A DNA stretch of 64,000 bases from Pseudidiomarina homiensis (GTDB lineage: Bacteria > Pseudomonadota > Gammaproteobacteria > Enterobacterales > Alteromonadaceae): contig NZ_PIPX01000003.1 in the NCBI RefSeq assembly GCF_003987225.1, positions 177,172 through 241,171 of the forward strand, written 5' to 3'. Both the position numbers and the translations under genes were made by a program. Below, piece by piece: positions 1-9,650 of this stretch. Each line of letters begins with the position of its first letter. The first letter of the stretch is position 1. The notes beneath the pieces were generated by a model. That model had not been told where the DNA came from, did not search any database, and saw only the letters and a program-made list of their open reading frames with translations.

Positions 1-78
1 ATGCACTTGTTCAATGTGCTCGATCATCGGTTTGATCGGTGACTTTGCAAATACACCTAGAAACGAGTTTGCAGACAT
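1..78 (-). CDS. TIGR00153/DUF47 (PhoU-like) protein, N-terminal fragment
   Basis: The 26 codons at the left edge read on the minus strand from an ATG at 78, preceded by an AAAGG ribosome binding site about 10 bases upstream. The peptide carries the stretch FLGVFAKSPIKPMIEHI. This matches the N-terminus of the TIGR00153 family (DUF47, PhoU-like), where an FAKSP-IKP motif opens the protein. In many gammaproteobacteria this gene precedes a Pit-type phosphate transporter and is thought to modulate it. The rest of the gene lies outside the window, so the partner transporter cannot be seen. The assignment rests on a short stretch but the motif is distinctive. Confidence 0.75.
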   Translation of the reverse strand, partial: MSANSFLGVFAKSPIKPMIEHIEQVH

Positions 79-245
79 AAAAGTTCGCCTTTGTTGCTGC
101 TATTAGAATCATCGTGTTCCCGATCATTATCGGGGTGCGCATACTAGCCAAAATGTAAGCGCTGCGCAAAGAGTATTCCACGTTGTTTTTGCGAAATAAC
201 CCGTTTATTGTAATTCAATACCATCACAATGTAAGAGAAACCTAA
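79..245. promoter_or_regulatory. divergent intergenic region between the DUF47 gene and terC
   Basis: These 167 bases must hold promoters for both flanking genes. A small hairpin (CCCGAT, four-base loop, ATCGGG) lies near 119-134. A weak sigma70-like pair toward terC is TTGTTT (184-189) and TATTGT (206-211) with a 16-base spacer. I found no riboswitch of the yybP-ykoY type, which precedes terC homologues such as alx in some bacteria. Promoter positions are guesses. Confidence 0.3.
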
Positions 246-989
246 ATGTTTGAATGGATCTTTTTACCCGAGGCGTGGATTGCCTTAGCGACCCTAACCG
301 CTCTCGAAGTCGTCTTAGGCATTGATAATATTATCTTTATTTCTATTCTAGTTGGGCGTTTGCCTGAAAGCCAACGGCAGAAAGCACGTCAAATTGGCTT
401 GTTGCTCGCCATGGGAATGCGGATTGCGTTACTGCTAAGTATCGTCTGGGTCATGGGCTTAACAGAGCCGTTATTTGAGGTACTTGGCTTTGCCTTCTCG
501 GGGCGCGACTTAATTCTTTTCTTTGGTGGTTTATTCTTGCTCGGTAAAAGTACCTTAGAGATTCATCATAGTCTCGAGGGTGCGGAAGAAACCAAAACAT
601 CTGGGAAAGCGGCCACGTTTGGCGCCATTATCACCCAGATCGCCGTCATCGATATCGTCTTCTCACTCGATTCGGTAATTACTGCAGTAGGTTTAGTCGA
701 TTATGTCGCAGTTATGATTATTGCGGTCGTCGTTGCGGTCTTGGTGATGATGCTTGCCGCCAAAGCGATTGGTGACTTTGTCGACCGTCATCCGACCATC
801 AAGATGTTAGCACTGAGCTTTCTCATTCTGATCGGCTTTACGCTGATGGGCGAAGGGTTAGGCTTCCATGTACCCAAAGGCTACGTGTACTTTGCGATGG
901 CATTCTCACTCGTCGTGGAGTTGCTCAACATTCGTATTCGCGCACGTAACCAACCCGTCCATTTGAAAAAGCGGATTGCCGAGGACTAA
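246..989 (+). CDS. TerC family integral membrane protein
   Basis: This 247-residue polytopic inner-membrane protein belongs to the TerC/Alx family, implicated in metal ion (notably manganese) export and tellurite resistance. It shows the family's two acidic membrane motifs: GIDN at residues 25-28 and a second block near 131-148 with D136 and D142 in a FSLDSV context. About seven hydrophobic segments can be counted, and the tail is basic and hydrophilic. The ATG follows an AAGAG ribosome binding site. The gene stands alone, divergent from the DUF47 gene and convergent with the DUF481 gene. Its final codons form part of a stem-loop that serves the opposite strand. The substrate cannot be told from sequence. 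Confidence 0.85.
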   Translation: MFEWIFLPEAWIALATLTALEVVLGIDNIIFISILVGRLPESQRQKARQIGLLLAMGMRIALLLSIVWVMGLTEPLFEVLGFAFSGRDLILFFGGLFLLGKSTLEIHHSLEGAEETKTSGKAATFGAIITQIAVIDIVFSLDSVITAVGLVDYVAVMIIAVVVAVLVMMLAAKAIGDFVDRHPTIKMLALSFLILIGFTLMGEGLGFHVPKGYVYFAMAFSLVVELLNIRIRARNQPVHLKKRIAED

Positions 990-1002
990 TCGGCAACCCG
1001 CT
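966..1002 (-). terminator. rho-independent terminator for the DUF481 gene, inside the 3' end of terC
   Basis: On the minus strand a 13-pair stem (AGCGGGTTGCCGA with TCGGCAATCCGCT, one G-T pair) with a 7-base loop is followed directly by four T. It lies 24 bases downstream of the DUF481 stop codon and overlaps the last codons and stop of the convergent terC gene. On the plus strand no T tract follows, so it looks one-directional. Confidence 0.7.
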
Positions 1003-1025
1003 CTGAACGCTTAAAGCAAGTGAGG

Positions 1026-1826
1026 TTAGAAACTGTAAACTAAGGTCACTGCTGTTTCAGTGTCTAACTTCTCTTTGCTCGGGTCTTCTAAATACGAGTT
1101 ATGGCTTGCCGCCACAGAAAACTTCAATGCCAGTGAACTATTCACGTTTGCCGACACTGACAGTTCGCCACGCGACTTGGTATTTTCTTCACCAATTTCC
1201 GTCGAGGCTAACGCGTTCAGCTTCGAGTTCTTGGTGATATCCCATACTAAGTTACCGGCAAGACGCAAAATTGCGCTACTTTCTTGTTCCTGAGCGACAC
1301 CATCAATAATCGGCTTATTGTATGAGAGACCTGGACCGATCTCGTAGTCAGCAAACAACGTAGGACTGTAGCGATAGCGAGCACCGTAACCCACAGCGAC
1401 AGTTCCGCGGTAGTCATAACCGCTAAACTTGTCTTCTTCATAAGAGCCAAAAATAAAAATCGAGGAGCGACTTTCAGGACTGAACTTGTAGTTCGACTGC
1501 CCTGACACGAATAAGCGATCGCCTGTGGTGTAGGTTTCACCGGTCGACTGGTCTTCTTGTTTTGAACGGTAATAATCGATAACACCCTTGTGACGCCAGT
1601 TTTCGTAGTCACGAGCAGCATTCAATTTGGTTTTGAAAGTTTCGGTTTTGGTGTTACCTGAGGTGAATAGCAAACCGAGCTCAGCCGATGCATCCCAGTC
1701 TTTTTTCTCTTCCGTGTCTAAATCGCTTGCATCGTCAAACATGAATATTGACGCTTGCGCATACGCACTTGGCAAGCCAAGACAGGCAAACACAGCCAGC
1801 GCTGGCAAAGTCTTCTTAAAGTTCAC
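1026..1826 (-). CDS. DUF481 family outer-membrane protein (YdiY-like)
   Basis: The protein has a signal peptide (basic start, hydrophobic core, cleavage near SAYAQA), then a DUF481 beta-barrel domain rich in alternating aromatic strands such as YKFSPESRSSIFIFGSY, and ends in the outer-membrane signature YSF. The family includes E. coli YdiY, of unknown function. I chose the GTG at 1826 because a GAGG ribosome binding site lies five bases upstream and the signal peptide begins cleanly there. An in-frame ATG at 1856 lies inside a strong hairpin and would add ten charged residues. The gene follows fba and could be read from that operon or from its own promoter. Confidence 0.8.
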   Translation of the reverse strand: MNFKKTLPALAVFACLGLPSAYAQASIFMFDDASDLDTEEKKDWDASAELGLLFTSGNTKTETFKTKLNAARDYENWRHKGVIDYYRSKQEDQSTGETYTTGDRLFVSGQSNYKFSPESRSSIFIFGSYEEDKFSGYDYRGTVAVGYGARYRYSPTLFADYEIGPGLSYNKPIIDGVAQEQESSAILRLAGNLVWDITKNSKLNALASTEIGEENTKSRGELSVSANVNSSLALKFSVAASHNSYLEDPSKEKLDTETAVTLVYSF

Positions 1827-1836
1827 AAACACCTCG

Positions 1837-1893
1837 TCTTTTTCACAATCCCACATTACGCGTCAGTATAACGTGGGATTGCCTCGAAAAAGA
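1837..1893 (-). other. long stem-loop between fba and the DUF481 gene
   Basis: On the minus strand, an inner 13-pair stem (1846-1858 with 1869-1881, one G-T pair, 10-base loop) is extended by eight further pairs (TCTTTTTC with GAAAAAGA) across a small asymmetric bulge. It starts eight bases after the fba stop and ends just before the ribosome binding site of the DUF481 gene. It has no T tract after it, so it is not a classical terminator. It may stabilise fba mRNA or control the downstream gene. Confidence 0.5.
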
Positions 1894-1900
1894 ACCCCGA

Positions 1901-2965
1901 TTAGTTCACTTTAGCGTCCAATTCGCCCGTTTCGTAGCGTTTGAACATTTCTTCTAGCGAAATCGGCTTGATTTTGTGCGCTTGGCCAGCACAGCCGAAT
2001 GCCTCATAGCGAGCTTTACAAATGTCGAACATGGCATCGGTCGACGCTTTTAAGAACTTACGAGGGTCGAAGTTGCTGGTGTTTTGGGCCAGATGACGAC
2101 GTACCGCGCCAGTCGACGCAAGACGCAAGTCGGTATCGATATTTACTTTACGCACACCATGCTTAATACCTTCAGCAATTTGCTCAACAGGCACACCGTA
2201 CGTTTCTGGGATCTCGCCGCCAAATTCGTTAATCACTTTCAACCATTCTTGCGGTACCGAAGACGAACCGTGCATCACCAAATGCGTGGTTGGAATACGC
2301 TTGTGGATTTCTTTGATGCGGTCGATCGCAAGAATATCGCCAGTTGGTGGACGGCTAAACTTGTAGGCACCGTGTGAAGTACCACAAGCAATCGCCAACG
2401 CATCAACATTGGTTGCCTTAACGAACTGCGCAGCCTCTTCAGGGTCAGTCAACAGTTGGTCGTGGCTAAGTTTTCCTTCAGCACCAACACCGTCTTCTTC
2501 GCCCGCTTCACCGGTTTCCAATGAACCTAACACACCCAGCTCACCTTCAACCGAAACACCGCAGGCATGCGCCATGGCAACAGCGGTCTGGGTAACCTGA
2601 ACGTTATAATCGTAATCCGCTGGGGTCTTGCCGTCTTCTTTTAACGAGCCATCCATCATTACTGAGCTAAAACCCAGTTGAATTGAACGCTGACAAACCG
2701 CTGGCGAGGTGCCGTGATCTTGGTGCATCACCACTGGAATATGAGGCCATTCTTCGATTGCCGCAAGAATCAGGTGACGTAAAAACGGAGCGCCTGCGTA
2801 AGTACGCGCACCCGCTGAAGCCTGCACGATCACTGGGCTATCGGTGGCATCCGCAGCTTCCATAATGGCGCGCATTTGCTCGAGGTTATTAACATTAAAA
2901 GCGGGTACGCCATAGCCGTTCTCGGCAGCGTGGTCGAGCAATTGGCGTAGTGAAATTAAAGCCAT
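1901..2965 (-). CDS. fba: class II fructose-bisphosphate aldolase
   Basis: This zinc enzyme cleaves fructose 1,6-bisphosphate into glyceraldehyde 3-phosphate and dihydroxyacetone phosphate in glycolysis, and does the reverse in gluconeogenesis. At 354 residues it matches the length of the Pseudomonas-type class II enzyme. The motif HQDHG at 81-85 carries the catalytic Asp83 and zinc ligand His84. Further candidate zinc ligands are His198 (GTSHG) and His232 (MHGSS). NIDTD at 275-279 belongs to the phosphate-binding site. An AGGAG precedes the ATG. It is the last glycolytic gene of the tkt-epd-pgk-fba cluster, 34 bases after pgk. Confidence 0.95.
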   Translation of the reverse strand: MALISLRQLLDHAAENGYGVPAFNVNNLEQMRAIMEAADATDSPVIVQASAGARTYAGAPFLRHLILAAIEEWPHIPVVMHQDHGTSPAVCQRSIQLGFSSVMMDGSLKEDGKTPADYDYNVQVTQTAVAMAHACGVSVEGELGVLGSLETGEAGEEDGVGAEGKLSHDQLLTDPEEAAQFVKATNVDALAIACGTSHGAYKFSRPPTGDILAIDRIKEIHKRIPTTHLVMHGSSSVPQEWLKVINEFGGEIPETYGVPVEQIAEGIKHGVRKVNIDTDLRLASTGAVRRHLAQNTSNFDPRKFLKASTDAMFDICKARYEAFGCAGQAHKIKPISLEEMFKRYETGELDAKVN

Positions 2966-2999
2966 GAGTTATCTCCTGATCGTTGAATCGTAATGGTTT

Positions 3000-4184
3000 T
3001 TAACCATTCTCTGCGCGTTCTTCCAGAATCGCGACTGCAGGTAGTTTTTTACCTTCTAAGAATTCCAAAAAGGCACCGCCACCGGTCGAAATATAGCTGA
3101 TTTTATCAGCGATGCCGTACTTATCAATCGCTGCAAGAGTGTCACCACCTCCAGCAATCGAAAATGCTGAGCTCTGCGCAATGGCTTCGGCTAACGCTTT
3201 AGTGCCTGCGCCAAATTGGTCAAATTCAAACACGCCCACCGGTCCATTCCATACGATGGTTCCGGCATTTTGCAGAATTTTTGCAAAAGCCTCGGCAGTA
3301 TCTGGGCCAATATCAAAAATCATATCATCCGCGCGCACATCGCTAACTGACTTGGTTTCTGCGGCCGCTTCAGGGCTGAATTCTTTACCGGTGACGACAT
3401 CGGTTGGCACTGGAATATCGCCACCTTTGGCTTGTGCCGCAGCAACTAGGCGTGCTGCTTCGTCCATCAAGTCAGCTTCATACAACGACTTGCCCACATC
3501 ATGACCTGCCGCAGCAATAAAGGTGTTGGCAATGCCACCACCAACGATGAGCTGATCCACCACTCCTGACAGCGATTCCAACACAGTCAGCTTGGTCGAG
3601 ACCTTTGAGCCACCGACAATTGCGACTAAAGGACGAGCCGGATTGGCTAATGCTTTGCCTAATGCTTCAAGCTCTGCCGCGAGTAATGGCCCAGCGCATG
3701 CAACATCAGCGTATTTCGCCACACCATGAGTAGAGGCTTGGGCACGGTGCGCGGTACCGAAGGCATCCATCACAAACACGTCACATAACGCTGCTAATTT
3801 TTGCGCTAAAGCATCGTTGTTTTTCTTTTCGCCTTGATTAAACCGTACGTTCTCAAAGACCACGACTTCGCCCTGCGCTACCTCAACGTCGTCAAGGTAA
3901 TCGGTGGCAAGTTTAACCGGAACTGATAGTGCTTCATTCAGATAATCGACCACCGGCTGCAACGAAAATTGTGCGTCGTACACGCCTTCTTCGGGACGCC
4001 CTAAATGCGACATCACCATAACCTTCGCACCAGCATCAAGCGCTTTCTGAATGGTTGGAAGCGCAGCTTTGAGACGCGCGTCTGAGGTTACCTTGCCGTC
4101 TTTTACCGGCACATTCAGATCTTCACGGATCAAAACGCGTAAATCGGTTAAATCGAGATCATCCATGGTGATGACTGAAGACAT
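3000..4184 (-). CDS. pgk: phosphoglycerate kinase
   Basis: This enzyme transfers phosphate between 1,3-bisphosphoglycerate and ADP in glycolysis. The substrate-binding motif [16 protein letters not shown] is at residues 20-35 and SHLGRP at 59-64. A glycine-rich nucleotide-binding region (IAGGGDTLA) lies near the C-terminus. The start chosen gives 394 residues, with an AGAGGG ribosome binding site in good position. A longer reading frame would begin inside epd and adds residues that do not resemble the family. It lies 23 bases after epd and is surely cotranscribed. Confidence 0.95.
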   Translation of the reverse strand: MSSVITMDDLDLTDLRVLIREDLNVPVKDGKVTSDARLKAALPTIQKALDAGAKVMVMSHLGRPEEGVYDAQFSLQPVVDYLNEALSVPVKLATDYLDDVEVAQGEVVVFENVRFNQGEKKNNDALAQKLAALCDVFVMDAFGTAHRAQASTHGVAKYADVACAGPLLAAELEALGKALANPARPLVAIVGGSKVSTKLTVLESLSGVVDQLIVGGGIANTFIAAAGHDVGKSLYEADLMDEAARLVAAAQAKGGDIPVPTDVVTGKEFSPEAAAETKSVSDVRADDMIFDIGPDTAEAFAKILQNAGTIVWNGPVGVFEFDQFGAGTKALAEAIAQSSAFSIAGGGDTLAAIDKYGIADKISYISTGGGAFLEFLEGKKLPAVAILEERAENG

Positions 4185-4207
4185 TACTGCACCCTCTTGC
4201 TTATTCG

Positions 4208-5245
4208 TTAAGTTGAAACTGACTGCTGTGCAAGCATCACTTGAGCCGTATCGAGCATGCGATTGGCAAAGCCCCACTCATTGTCACACCAGCACAGTAC
4301 TTTAATTAAATGCTTGTCGGCGACCCGTGTTTGGGTGCCATCCACAATACTTGAGCGTGGATCATGATTAAAATCGATCGAGACCAGGGGCTCGTCAATA
4401 TAACCCAAAATGTTCGCCATACGGCCTCGAGCCGCCTGCGATAGCAGACTGTTAACGCGGTCGATACTCACTTCATCACGCACCGTCACGCTGATGTCCA
4501 TTGCCGTCACATTGGTGGTGGGCACACGTACCTGAATGGCTTCGAACTTGCCCGCAAAGTGCGGCATGATGCGCTCAATACCCCGCGCTAAACGGGTATC
4601 TACCGGAATAATCGAACGCCCAGCAGCACGCGCCAAACGCGGATCTTGATGATAAGCATCAATAACTTGCTGGTCGTGCATGGCGGCATGAATCGTGGTA
4701 ATCGCACCACTCTTAATACCAAAGGCATCGTCGAGTACTTTCAATACCGGTACGCTACAGTTGGTTGTGCATGACCCATTTGAGACAATTTTGTGGGCGG
4801 CAGTTAACTGATCACTGTTCACCCCAAAGATCGCAGTAAAGTCGACATCTGGATCACCTGGATGCGAGTAAAGTACCCGCGAGATGCCCAACTCGTGATA
4901 ATGCGCGCCGTCTTCGCGCGAACCGTGAACACCGGTGCAATCCAACACAATGTCGACGCCAAGTTGCGACCAATCAAGGCAGCTAATCTCTGCTTCAGCA
5001 GACACGCTGATCACGTCATCACCAACTTGCAACTGATGCTTGTCGGGCGTCGTCACGGGCTGCTGGAAGCGACCATGACTGGTGTCGTACTTAAGTAAGT
5101 GCGCCATCGCCGATACTGGTGCCAGCTCATTGATGGCGACAACCTGCAACTGCTCACGATAGCCGCGCTCGTATAGGGCCCGCAATACATTGCGGCCAAT
5201 ACGACCGAAACCATTAATAGCTATCCGCGCAGTGGCTTTGCTCAT
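4208..5245 (-). CDS. epd: D-erythrose-4-phosphate dehydrogenase
   Basis: This member of the glyceraldehyde-3-phosphate dehydrogenase superfamily oxidises erythrose 4-phosphate to 4-phosphoerythronate, the first step of the DXP-dependent vitamin B6 pathway. The NAD-binding motif INGFGRIGR is at residues 10-18, the catalytic cysteine is C159 in SNGSCTTNC, and the general base is H185 in [11 protein letters not shown]. That last block is typical of Epd rather than GapA. Its start overlaps the tkt stop as ATGA, implying translational coupling. PdxA of the same pathway is encoded near 24.7 kb. Confidence 0.93.
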   Translation of the reverse strand: MSKATARIAINGFGRIGRNVLRALYERGYREQLQVVAINELAPVSAMAHLLKYDTSHGRFQQPVTTPDKHQLQVGDDVISVSAEAEISCLDWSQLGVDIVLDCTGVHGSREDGAHYHELGISRVLYSHPGDPDVDFTAIFGVNSDQLTAAHKIVSNGSCTTNCSVPVLKVLDDAFGIKSGAITTIHAAMHDQQVIDAYHQDPRLARAAGRSIIPVDTRLARGIERIMPHFAGKFEAIQVRVPTTNVTAMDISVTVRDEVSIDRVNSLLSQAARGRMANILGYIDEPLVSIDFNHDPRSSIVDGTQTRVADKHLIKVLCWCDNEWGFANRMLDTAQVMLAQQSVST

Positions 5246-7254
5246 TCGGCGAGTAACTCCTCAGCAGCAGCAACAATGTGCTCCGCGGTAAAACCAAAAT
5301 GCTTAAACAGGTCGCCAGCAGGTGCTGACTCACCAAAACTTGTCATACCGATAATGCGGCCGTTTAGACCTACATACTTGTACCAGTAGTCAGCGATACC
5401 TGCTTCGACCGCAACACGTTTGCTCACTGAACTTGGTAACACCGCTTCGCGGTAGTCGGCCGGTTGTGCGTCAAATACATCGGTGGCAGGTAAAGATACC
5501 ACACGCACCTGCTTACCCTGTGCCTGCAATGTTTTCGCGGCAGCCATGGTAATCGCGACTTCTGAACCCGTAGCAATCAAAATAAGTTCAGGCGCGGCGG
5601 GGCTATCAAGCAACACGTAACCACCACGCGCGACATTCGCTAACTGCTCTGCATTGCGCTCCTGCTGTGGTAAGCCTTGGCGGCTAAATACCAGTGCGGT
5701 TGGTCCGTCTTTGCGTTCCAGTGCAGCTTTCCATGCGACTGCCGACTCCACTTGGTCACATGGGCGCCAAGTGCTCATGTTCGGTGTCATGCGCAAGCTC
5801 GCTAATTGCTCTACCGGCTGGTGCGTCGGGCCGTCTTCGCCGAGCCCAATCGAGTCGTGGGTATACACGAAAATGCTTTGCTGCTTCATCAACGCCGCCA
5901 TACGTACCGCATTGCGCGCATACTCCATGAACATCAAGAAGGTTGCACCGTAAGGCACTAAACCGCCGTGCAAGGCGATACCGTTCATGATCGCCGACAT
6001 ACCAAATTCGCGTACGCCGTAATAGACATAATTGCCACTAGCATCTTCTGCGGTAACGCCTTTCGCGCCATCCCACAAGGTCAGGTTTGAGCCCGCCAAA
6101 TCGGCTGAGCCGCCAAGTAGTTCAGGGAGTTCTGGGGCAAACGCATTGATCGCATTTTGCGACGCTTTACGACTCGCAATGTCTGCCGGCTCTGCTTGTA
6201 ACTTCTCGATGTATGCTTGCGCATGCTCGGCAAAATCACTCGGCAATTCGTTCGCTAATCGGCGCTTCAATTCCGCCGCCAATTCTGGGTGAGCATCTGC
6301 GTAGGCAGAAAACCGTTGGTTCCATTCGTTTTCTTGTGCCGCACCTGCGTCCTTCGCTGACCACTGTTGATAAACATCATCAGGAACTTCAAACGCAGCG
6401 TAATTCCAACCGAGTTGCTTACGTGCTGCAGCAATTTCGTCGGCACCCAGCGGTGCACCGTGACAACTTTCACTGCCTTGCTTATTCGGCGCTCCAAAAC
6501 CAATGATCGTTTTGCAAATGATCAATGTCGGTTTGGCTGTTTCGCCGCGCGCCGCTTGGATCGCTTGGTCGACGGCTTGCGCGTCATGTCCATCCACGTC
6601 ACGAATAACGTGCCAGCCATAGGCTTCGAAACGTTTCGCGGTGTCATCGGTGAACCAGCCTTCAACTTCTCCGTCAATGGAAATGCCGTTGTCGTCATAA
6701 AATGCAATGAGCTTGCCCAAGCCAAGCGTTCCTGCCAATGAGCAAACTTCATGGGAGATACCTTCCATCAAGCAGCCATCGCCAAGGAAGGTGTAGGTAT
6801 AGTGATCGATAATGTCATGACTTGGGCGGTTAAACTGTGCCGCGAGCACTTTCTCGGCGAGCGCCATACCGACAGCGTTCGAGATACCTTGCCCTAATGG
6901 GCCTGTGGTGGTTTCAATACCAGGCGCGTAACCGTACTCAGGGTGACCAGGGGTTTTGGAATGCAACTGCCGAAAGTTTTTCAGATCATCGATGTTGAGC
7001 TCATAGCCCGTTAGGTGCAGCAACGAGTAAATTAGCATGGAACCATGACCGTTCGACAATACAAAACGGTCGCGATCAGCCCAATTGGGGTTTGCAGGGT
7101 TATGTTTCAGATAGTCCCGCCAGAGCACCTCGGCGATGTCGGCCATGCCCATCGGCGCACCCGGATGTCCGGAATTGGCTTGTTGTACGGCATCCATGCT
7201 GAGTGCGCGGATAGCGTTGGCGAGATGCTTGCGTTCAGAAACTGCTGTCGTCAT
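5242..7254 (-). CDS. tkt: transketolase
   Basis: This thiamine-diphosphate enzyme moves two-carbon units between sugar phosphates in the pentose phosphate pathway and makes the erythrose 4-phosphate used by Epd. The cofactor motif begins GDG at residues 158-160 and ends at the Asn near 189. The N-terminal [13 protein letters not shown] block and the C-terminal transketolase domain are intact. The length is 670 residues, close to the usual 660-670. The ATG at 7254 has a GGGG element nine bases upstream; an in-frame TTG five codons earlier lacks one. It is the first gene of the tkt-epd-pgk-fba operon. Confidence 0.95.
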   Translation of the reverse strand: MTTAVSERKHLANAIRALSMDAVQQANSGHPGAPMGMADIAEVLWRDYLKHNPANPNWADRDRFVLSNGHGSMLIYSLLHLTGYELNIDDLKNFRQLHSKTPGHPEYGYAPGIETTTGPLGQGISNAVGMALAEKVLAAQFNRPSHDIIDHYTYTFLGDGCLMEGISHEVCSLAGTLGLGKLIAFYDDNGISIDGEVEGWFTDDTAKRFEAYGWHVIRDVDGHDAQAVDQAIQAARGETAKPTLIICKTIIGFGAPNKQGSESCHGAPLGADEIAAARKQLGWNYAAFEVPDDVYQQWSAKDAGAAQENEWNQRFSAYADAHPELAAELKRRLANELPSDFAEHAQAYIEKLQAEPADIASRKASQNAINAFAPELPELLGGSADLAGSNLTLWDGAKGVTAEDASGNYVYYGVREFGMSAIMNGIALHGGLVPYGATFLMFMEYARNAVRMAALMKQQSIFVYTHDSIGLGEDGPTHQPVEQLASLRMTPNMSTWRPCDQVESAVAWKAALERKDGPTALVFSRQGLPQQERNAEQLANVARGGYVLLDSPAAPELILIATGSEVAITMAAAKTLQAQGKQVRVVSLPATDVFDAQPADYREAVLPSSVSKRVAVEAGIADYWYKYVGLNGRIIGMTSFGESAPAGDLFKHFGFTAEHIVAAAEELLAE

Positions 7255-7263
7255 AACGAAAAA

Positions 7264-7323
7264 CCCCAAATTGCTGCTTGAGAAAAATGCTCACTAGGTG
7301 CGCGTATTCTCCACAATTCGGGG
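7264..7323 (-). other. inverted repeat in the metK-tkt gap
   Basis: Two arms, CCCCGAATTG and CAATTTGGGG on the minus strand (7314-7323 and 7264-7273), pair at ten positions with one G-T pair across 40 bases. The downstream arm contains the GGGG that would be the tkt ribosome binding site and is followed by five T. It could act as a weak metK terminator or mask tkt translation. The long loop makes both uncertain. Confidence 0.3.
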
Positions 7324-7335
7324 CTTCTAAGCAAA

Positions 7336-8484
7336 TTAGATGTCGGCGCGCAGAGCTTCTGCTTTATCGGTTTTCTCCCACGGGAAAGCATCGCGACCGA
7401 AGTGACCATAGGCTGCCGTCTGTTGATAAATCGGGCGTTCTAGGTCGAGCATCTGAATCAAACCATAGGGACGCAAGTCAAAATGTTTGCGAACTAGAGC
7501 GATTAATTGCTCTTCGCTATAAGGACTCGTACCAAAGGTCTCAATGCTAATCGACGTTGGTTCGGCCACACCGATTGCATAAGAAACCTGAATTTCACAG
7601 CGTTCCGCAAGGCCCGCAGCCACCAAGTTTTTCGCCACGTAGCGCGCCGCATAGGCCGCACTGCGATCCACTTTCGATGGATCTTTACCTGAGAATGCAC
7701 CACCACCGTGCCGCGCCATACCGCCATAAGTATCGACGATGATCTTGCGACCGGTTAAGCCACAGTCACCCATAGGTCCGCCAATCACGAATTTCCCAGT
7801 TGGATTAATAAAAATCCGCTCTTGATTCACTGGGAACCATTCCTCTGGCAACACTGGCTTGATGATGGTTTCGATCACGGCTTCACGCAAATCCGCTTGG
7901 CTAATGCCTTCAGCATGCTGCGTAGAGAGCACCACGGTATCAATTGCCACCGGCTTGCCGTCTTCATAAACGAAAGTCAGCTGGCTTTTTGCATCGGGAC
8001 GTAACCACGGCAACGTGCCATTCTTACGCACTTCGGCTTGACGCTGCATGAGTCGGTGCGCATAAGTAATCGGCGCAGGCATCAACACGTCAGTCTCATT
8101 TGAGGCGTAACCAAACATTAAACCTTGGTCACCGGCGCCTTGCTCTTCGAGTGACGCGCGATCCACACCTTGGTTGATATCCATCGACTGCTTACCAATG
8201 GCATTTAATACCGCACACGAAGCGCCATCGAAGCCCATGTCAGAATGGGTATAACCGATTTCACGGACGGTGTTACGTGCCAACTCTTCGATATCAACCC
8301 ATGCGGTTGTCGAAACTTCACCACCGACCAACACCATGCCGGTTTTGACATAAGTTTCGCAGGCCACGCGAGCGCGTGGGTCCTGAGTAAGAATTGCATC
8401 GAGAACTGCATCTGAAATTTGATCGGCAATTTTATCCGGATGTCCTTCTGATACTGACTCAGAGGTAAAAAGGTGCTTCGCCAT
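7336..8484 (-). CDS. metK: S-adenosylmethionine synthetase
   Basis: The enzyme makes S-adenosylmethionine from ATP and methionine, feeding the methyltransferases encoded nearby (rsmE, rsmA, the TrmB-like gene). The ATP motif GHPDKIADQ is at residues 14-22, the family signature [12 protein letters not shown] at 116-127, and the glycine-rich phosphate loop GGGAFSGKD near 260. The length is 382 residues, as expected. The ATG at 8484 is preferred over an in-frame ATG five codons earlier because the family begins [10 protein letters not shown]. Only 29 bases separate the T tract of the upstream terminator from this start, which leaves little room for a promoter. Confidence 0.95.
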   Translation of the reverse strand: MAKHLFTSESVSEGHPDKIADQISDAVLDAILTQDPRARVACETYVKTGMVLVGGEVSTTAWVDIEELARNTVREIGYTHSDMGFDGASCAVLNAIGKQSMDINQGVDRASLEEQGAGDQGLMFGYASNETDVLMPAPITYAHRLMQRQAEVRKNGTLPWLRPDAKSQLTFVYEDGKPVAIDTVVLSTQHAEGISQADLREAVIETIIKPVLPEEWFPVNQERIFINPTGKFVIGGPMGDCGLTGRKIIVDTYGGMARHGGGAFSGKDPSKVDRSAAYAARYVAKNLVAAGLAERCEIQVSYAIGVAEPTSISIETFGTSPYSEEQLIALVRKHFDLRPYGLIQMLDLERPIYQQTAAYGHFGRDAFPWEKTDKAEALRADI

Positions 8485-8513
8485 AGTGTTCGGTCTCAAC
8501 TTATCTTTAAGCT

Positions 8514-8549
8514 AAAAAATTGGGCGTAGTTTAACGAAACCACGCCCAA
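8514..8549 (-). terminator. rho-independent terminator after the alcohol dehydrogenase gene
   Basis: Minus-strand stem TTGGGCGT-G-GTTT pairs with AAAC-T-ACGCCCAA around a CGTT loop, 13 pairs including one G-T, followed by six T. It ends the adh transcript 29 bases after its stop and sits 29 bases before the metK start. Confidence 0.85.
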
Positions 8550-8577
8550 CTTTCCACATTTAGACGTCTAAAAGTCT

Positions 8578-9633
8578 TTATTTCTGTTTCAACGTTGCCA
8601 TATCAATAACAAAGCGATATTTCACATCGCTTTTCAGCATCCGTTCGTAGGCTTCATTGATATCATCCATCGCAATCATTTCGATGTCAGAGGTGATGCC
8701 ATGTTCGGCACAGAAATCGAGCATCTCTTGGGTTTCGGCAATCCCCCCAATCAATGAACCAGCCAGACTGCGACGCTTGGCGATCAAGTTGAATACAGCT
8801 GGTGAAGGATGATGCTCAGCAGGGACGCCCACCAAACACATCGTGCCATTCAACCGCAACAGGCTCAGATAAGCATCCAAGTCATGCGGAGCTGCCACGG
8901 TGTTTAAGATAAAGTCGAGCTGATTGGTCCAAGCTTTCATTTGCTCTTCATCTTTCGAAATGACTACATGATCAGCACCTAAGCGCTTGCCATCTTCGAC
9001 TTTACCCGGCGAGGTGGTGAACAGCACCACTTCGGCGCCCATCGCTGCGGCTAACTTCACCGCCATGTGACCAAGACCACCTAGCCCCACTACACCGACT
9101 TTATGGCCCTTGGTGACGCCCCAGTGACGTAATGGTGAATAGGTCGTAATACCGGCACACAGCAACGGTGCAACACCGGCTAAATCAAGGCCTTCGGACA
9201 CGCTCAAGACGAAGCTTTCTTTGACGGTGATGCGATTCGAGTAACCGCCAAAAGTGACGCCACCTAAATGCTTGTCTTCGCCGTTGTAAGTGCCAACAAA
9301 ACCATTCTCACAGTACTGCTCGTGGCCCTCGTCACAGCTATGACAGTGCCCACAAGCGTCGACCATGCAGCCGACACCCACAGTGTCACCCACTTTAAAT
9401 TTGCTTACCTTGTCGCCGACTCGGGTCACCTTGCCGACGATTTCGTGTCCCGGTACGCATGGGAATACAGTTCCACCCCATTCATTACGTGCCTGATGCA
9501 AATCTGAGTGGCAAACACCGCAGTACGCAATTTCGATTTCAACGTCTTCCGCAGTCGGGTCGCGACGTTCAAACTCAAAATACTCCAGATCTTTGTCTGC
9601 AGCCTGTGCTGCGTAACCTATTGCTTGTGGCAT
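8578..9633 (-). CDS. zinc-dependent NAD(P) alcohol dehydrogenase / aldehyde reductase (YahK-like)
   Basis: This 351-residue medium-chain dehydrogenase belongs to the cinnamyl-alcohol dehydrogenase class, whose E. coli member YahK reduces a broad range of aldehydes with NADPH. Catalytic zinc ligands are C41 (CGVCHSD), H63 and E64 (PGHE) and C159. Structural zinc ligands are C94, C97, C100 and C108. The Rossmann motif GLGGLG is at 183-188. AGGAG precedes the ATG. It follows the M1 peptidase gene by 17 bases, so the two are likely cotranscribed, although a functional link is not evident. The true substrate is unknown. Confidence 0.88.
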   Translation of the reverse strand: MPQAIGYAAQAADKDLEYFEFERRDPTAEDVEIEIAYCGVCHSDLHQARNEWGGTVFPCVPGHEIVGKVTRVGDKVSKFKVGDTVGVGCMVDACGHCHSCDEGHEQYCENGFVGTYNGEDKHLGGVTFGGYSNRITVKESFVLSVSEGLDLAGVAPLLCAGITTYSPLRHWGVTKGHKVGVVGLGGLGHMAVKLAAAMGAEVVLFTTSPGKVEDGKRLGADHVVISKDEEQMKAWTNQLDFILNTVAAPHDLDAYLSLLRLNGTMCLVGVPAEHHPSPAVFNLIAKRRSLAGSLIGGIAETQEMLDFCAEHGITSDIEMIAMDDINEAYERMLKSDVKYRFVIDMATLKQK

Positions 9634-9650
9634 AGCGTACTCCTTTTTGC

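Noticed and set aside
79..245. yybP-ykoY (manganese) riboswitch upstream of terC
   Set aside because: No conserved riboswitch core could be recognised; only a small hairpin is present.
1247..1621. Long open frames on other strands inside DUF481, tkt, metK, hrpB and similar genes
   Set aside because: They lack ribosome binding sites and family features and are shadows of the confident genes.
4185..4277. Longer N-terminus for pgk
   Set aside because: It would lie inside the end of epd, is not like known Pgk, and the ATG at 4184 has a good ribosome binding site.
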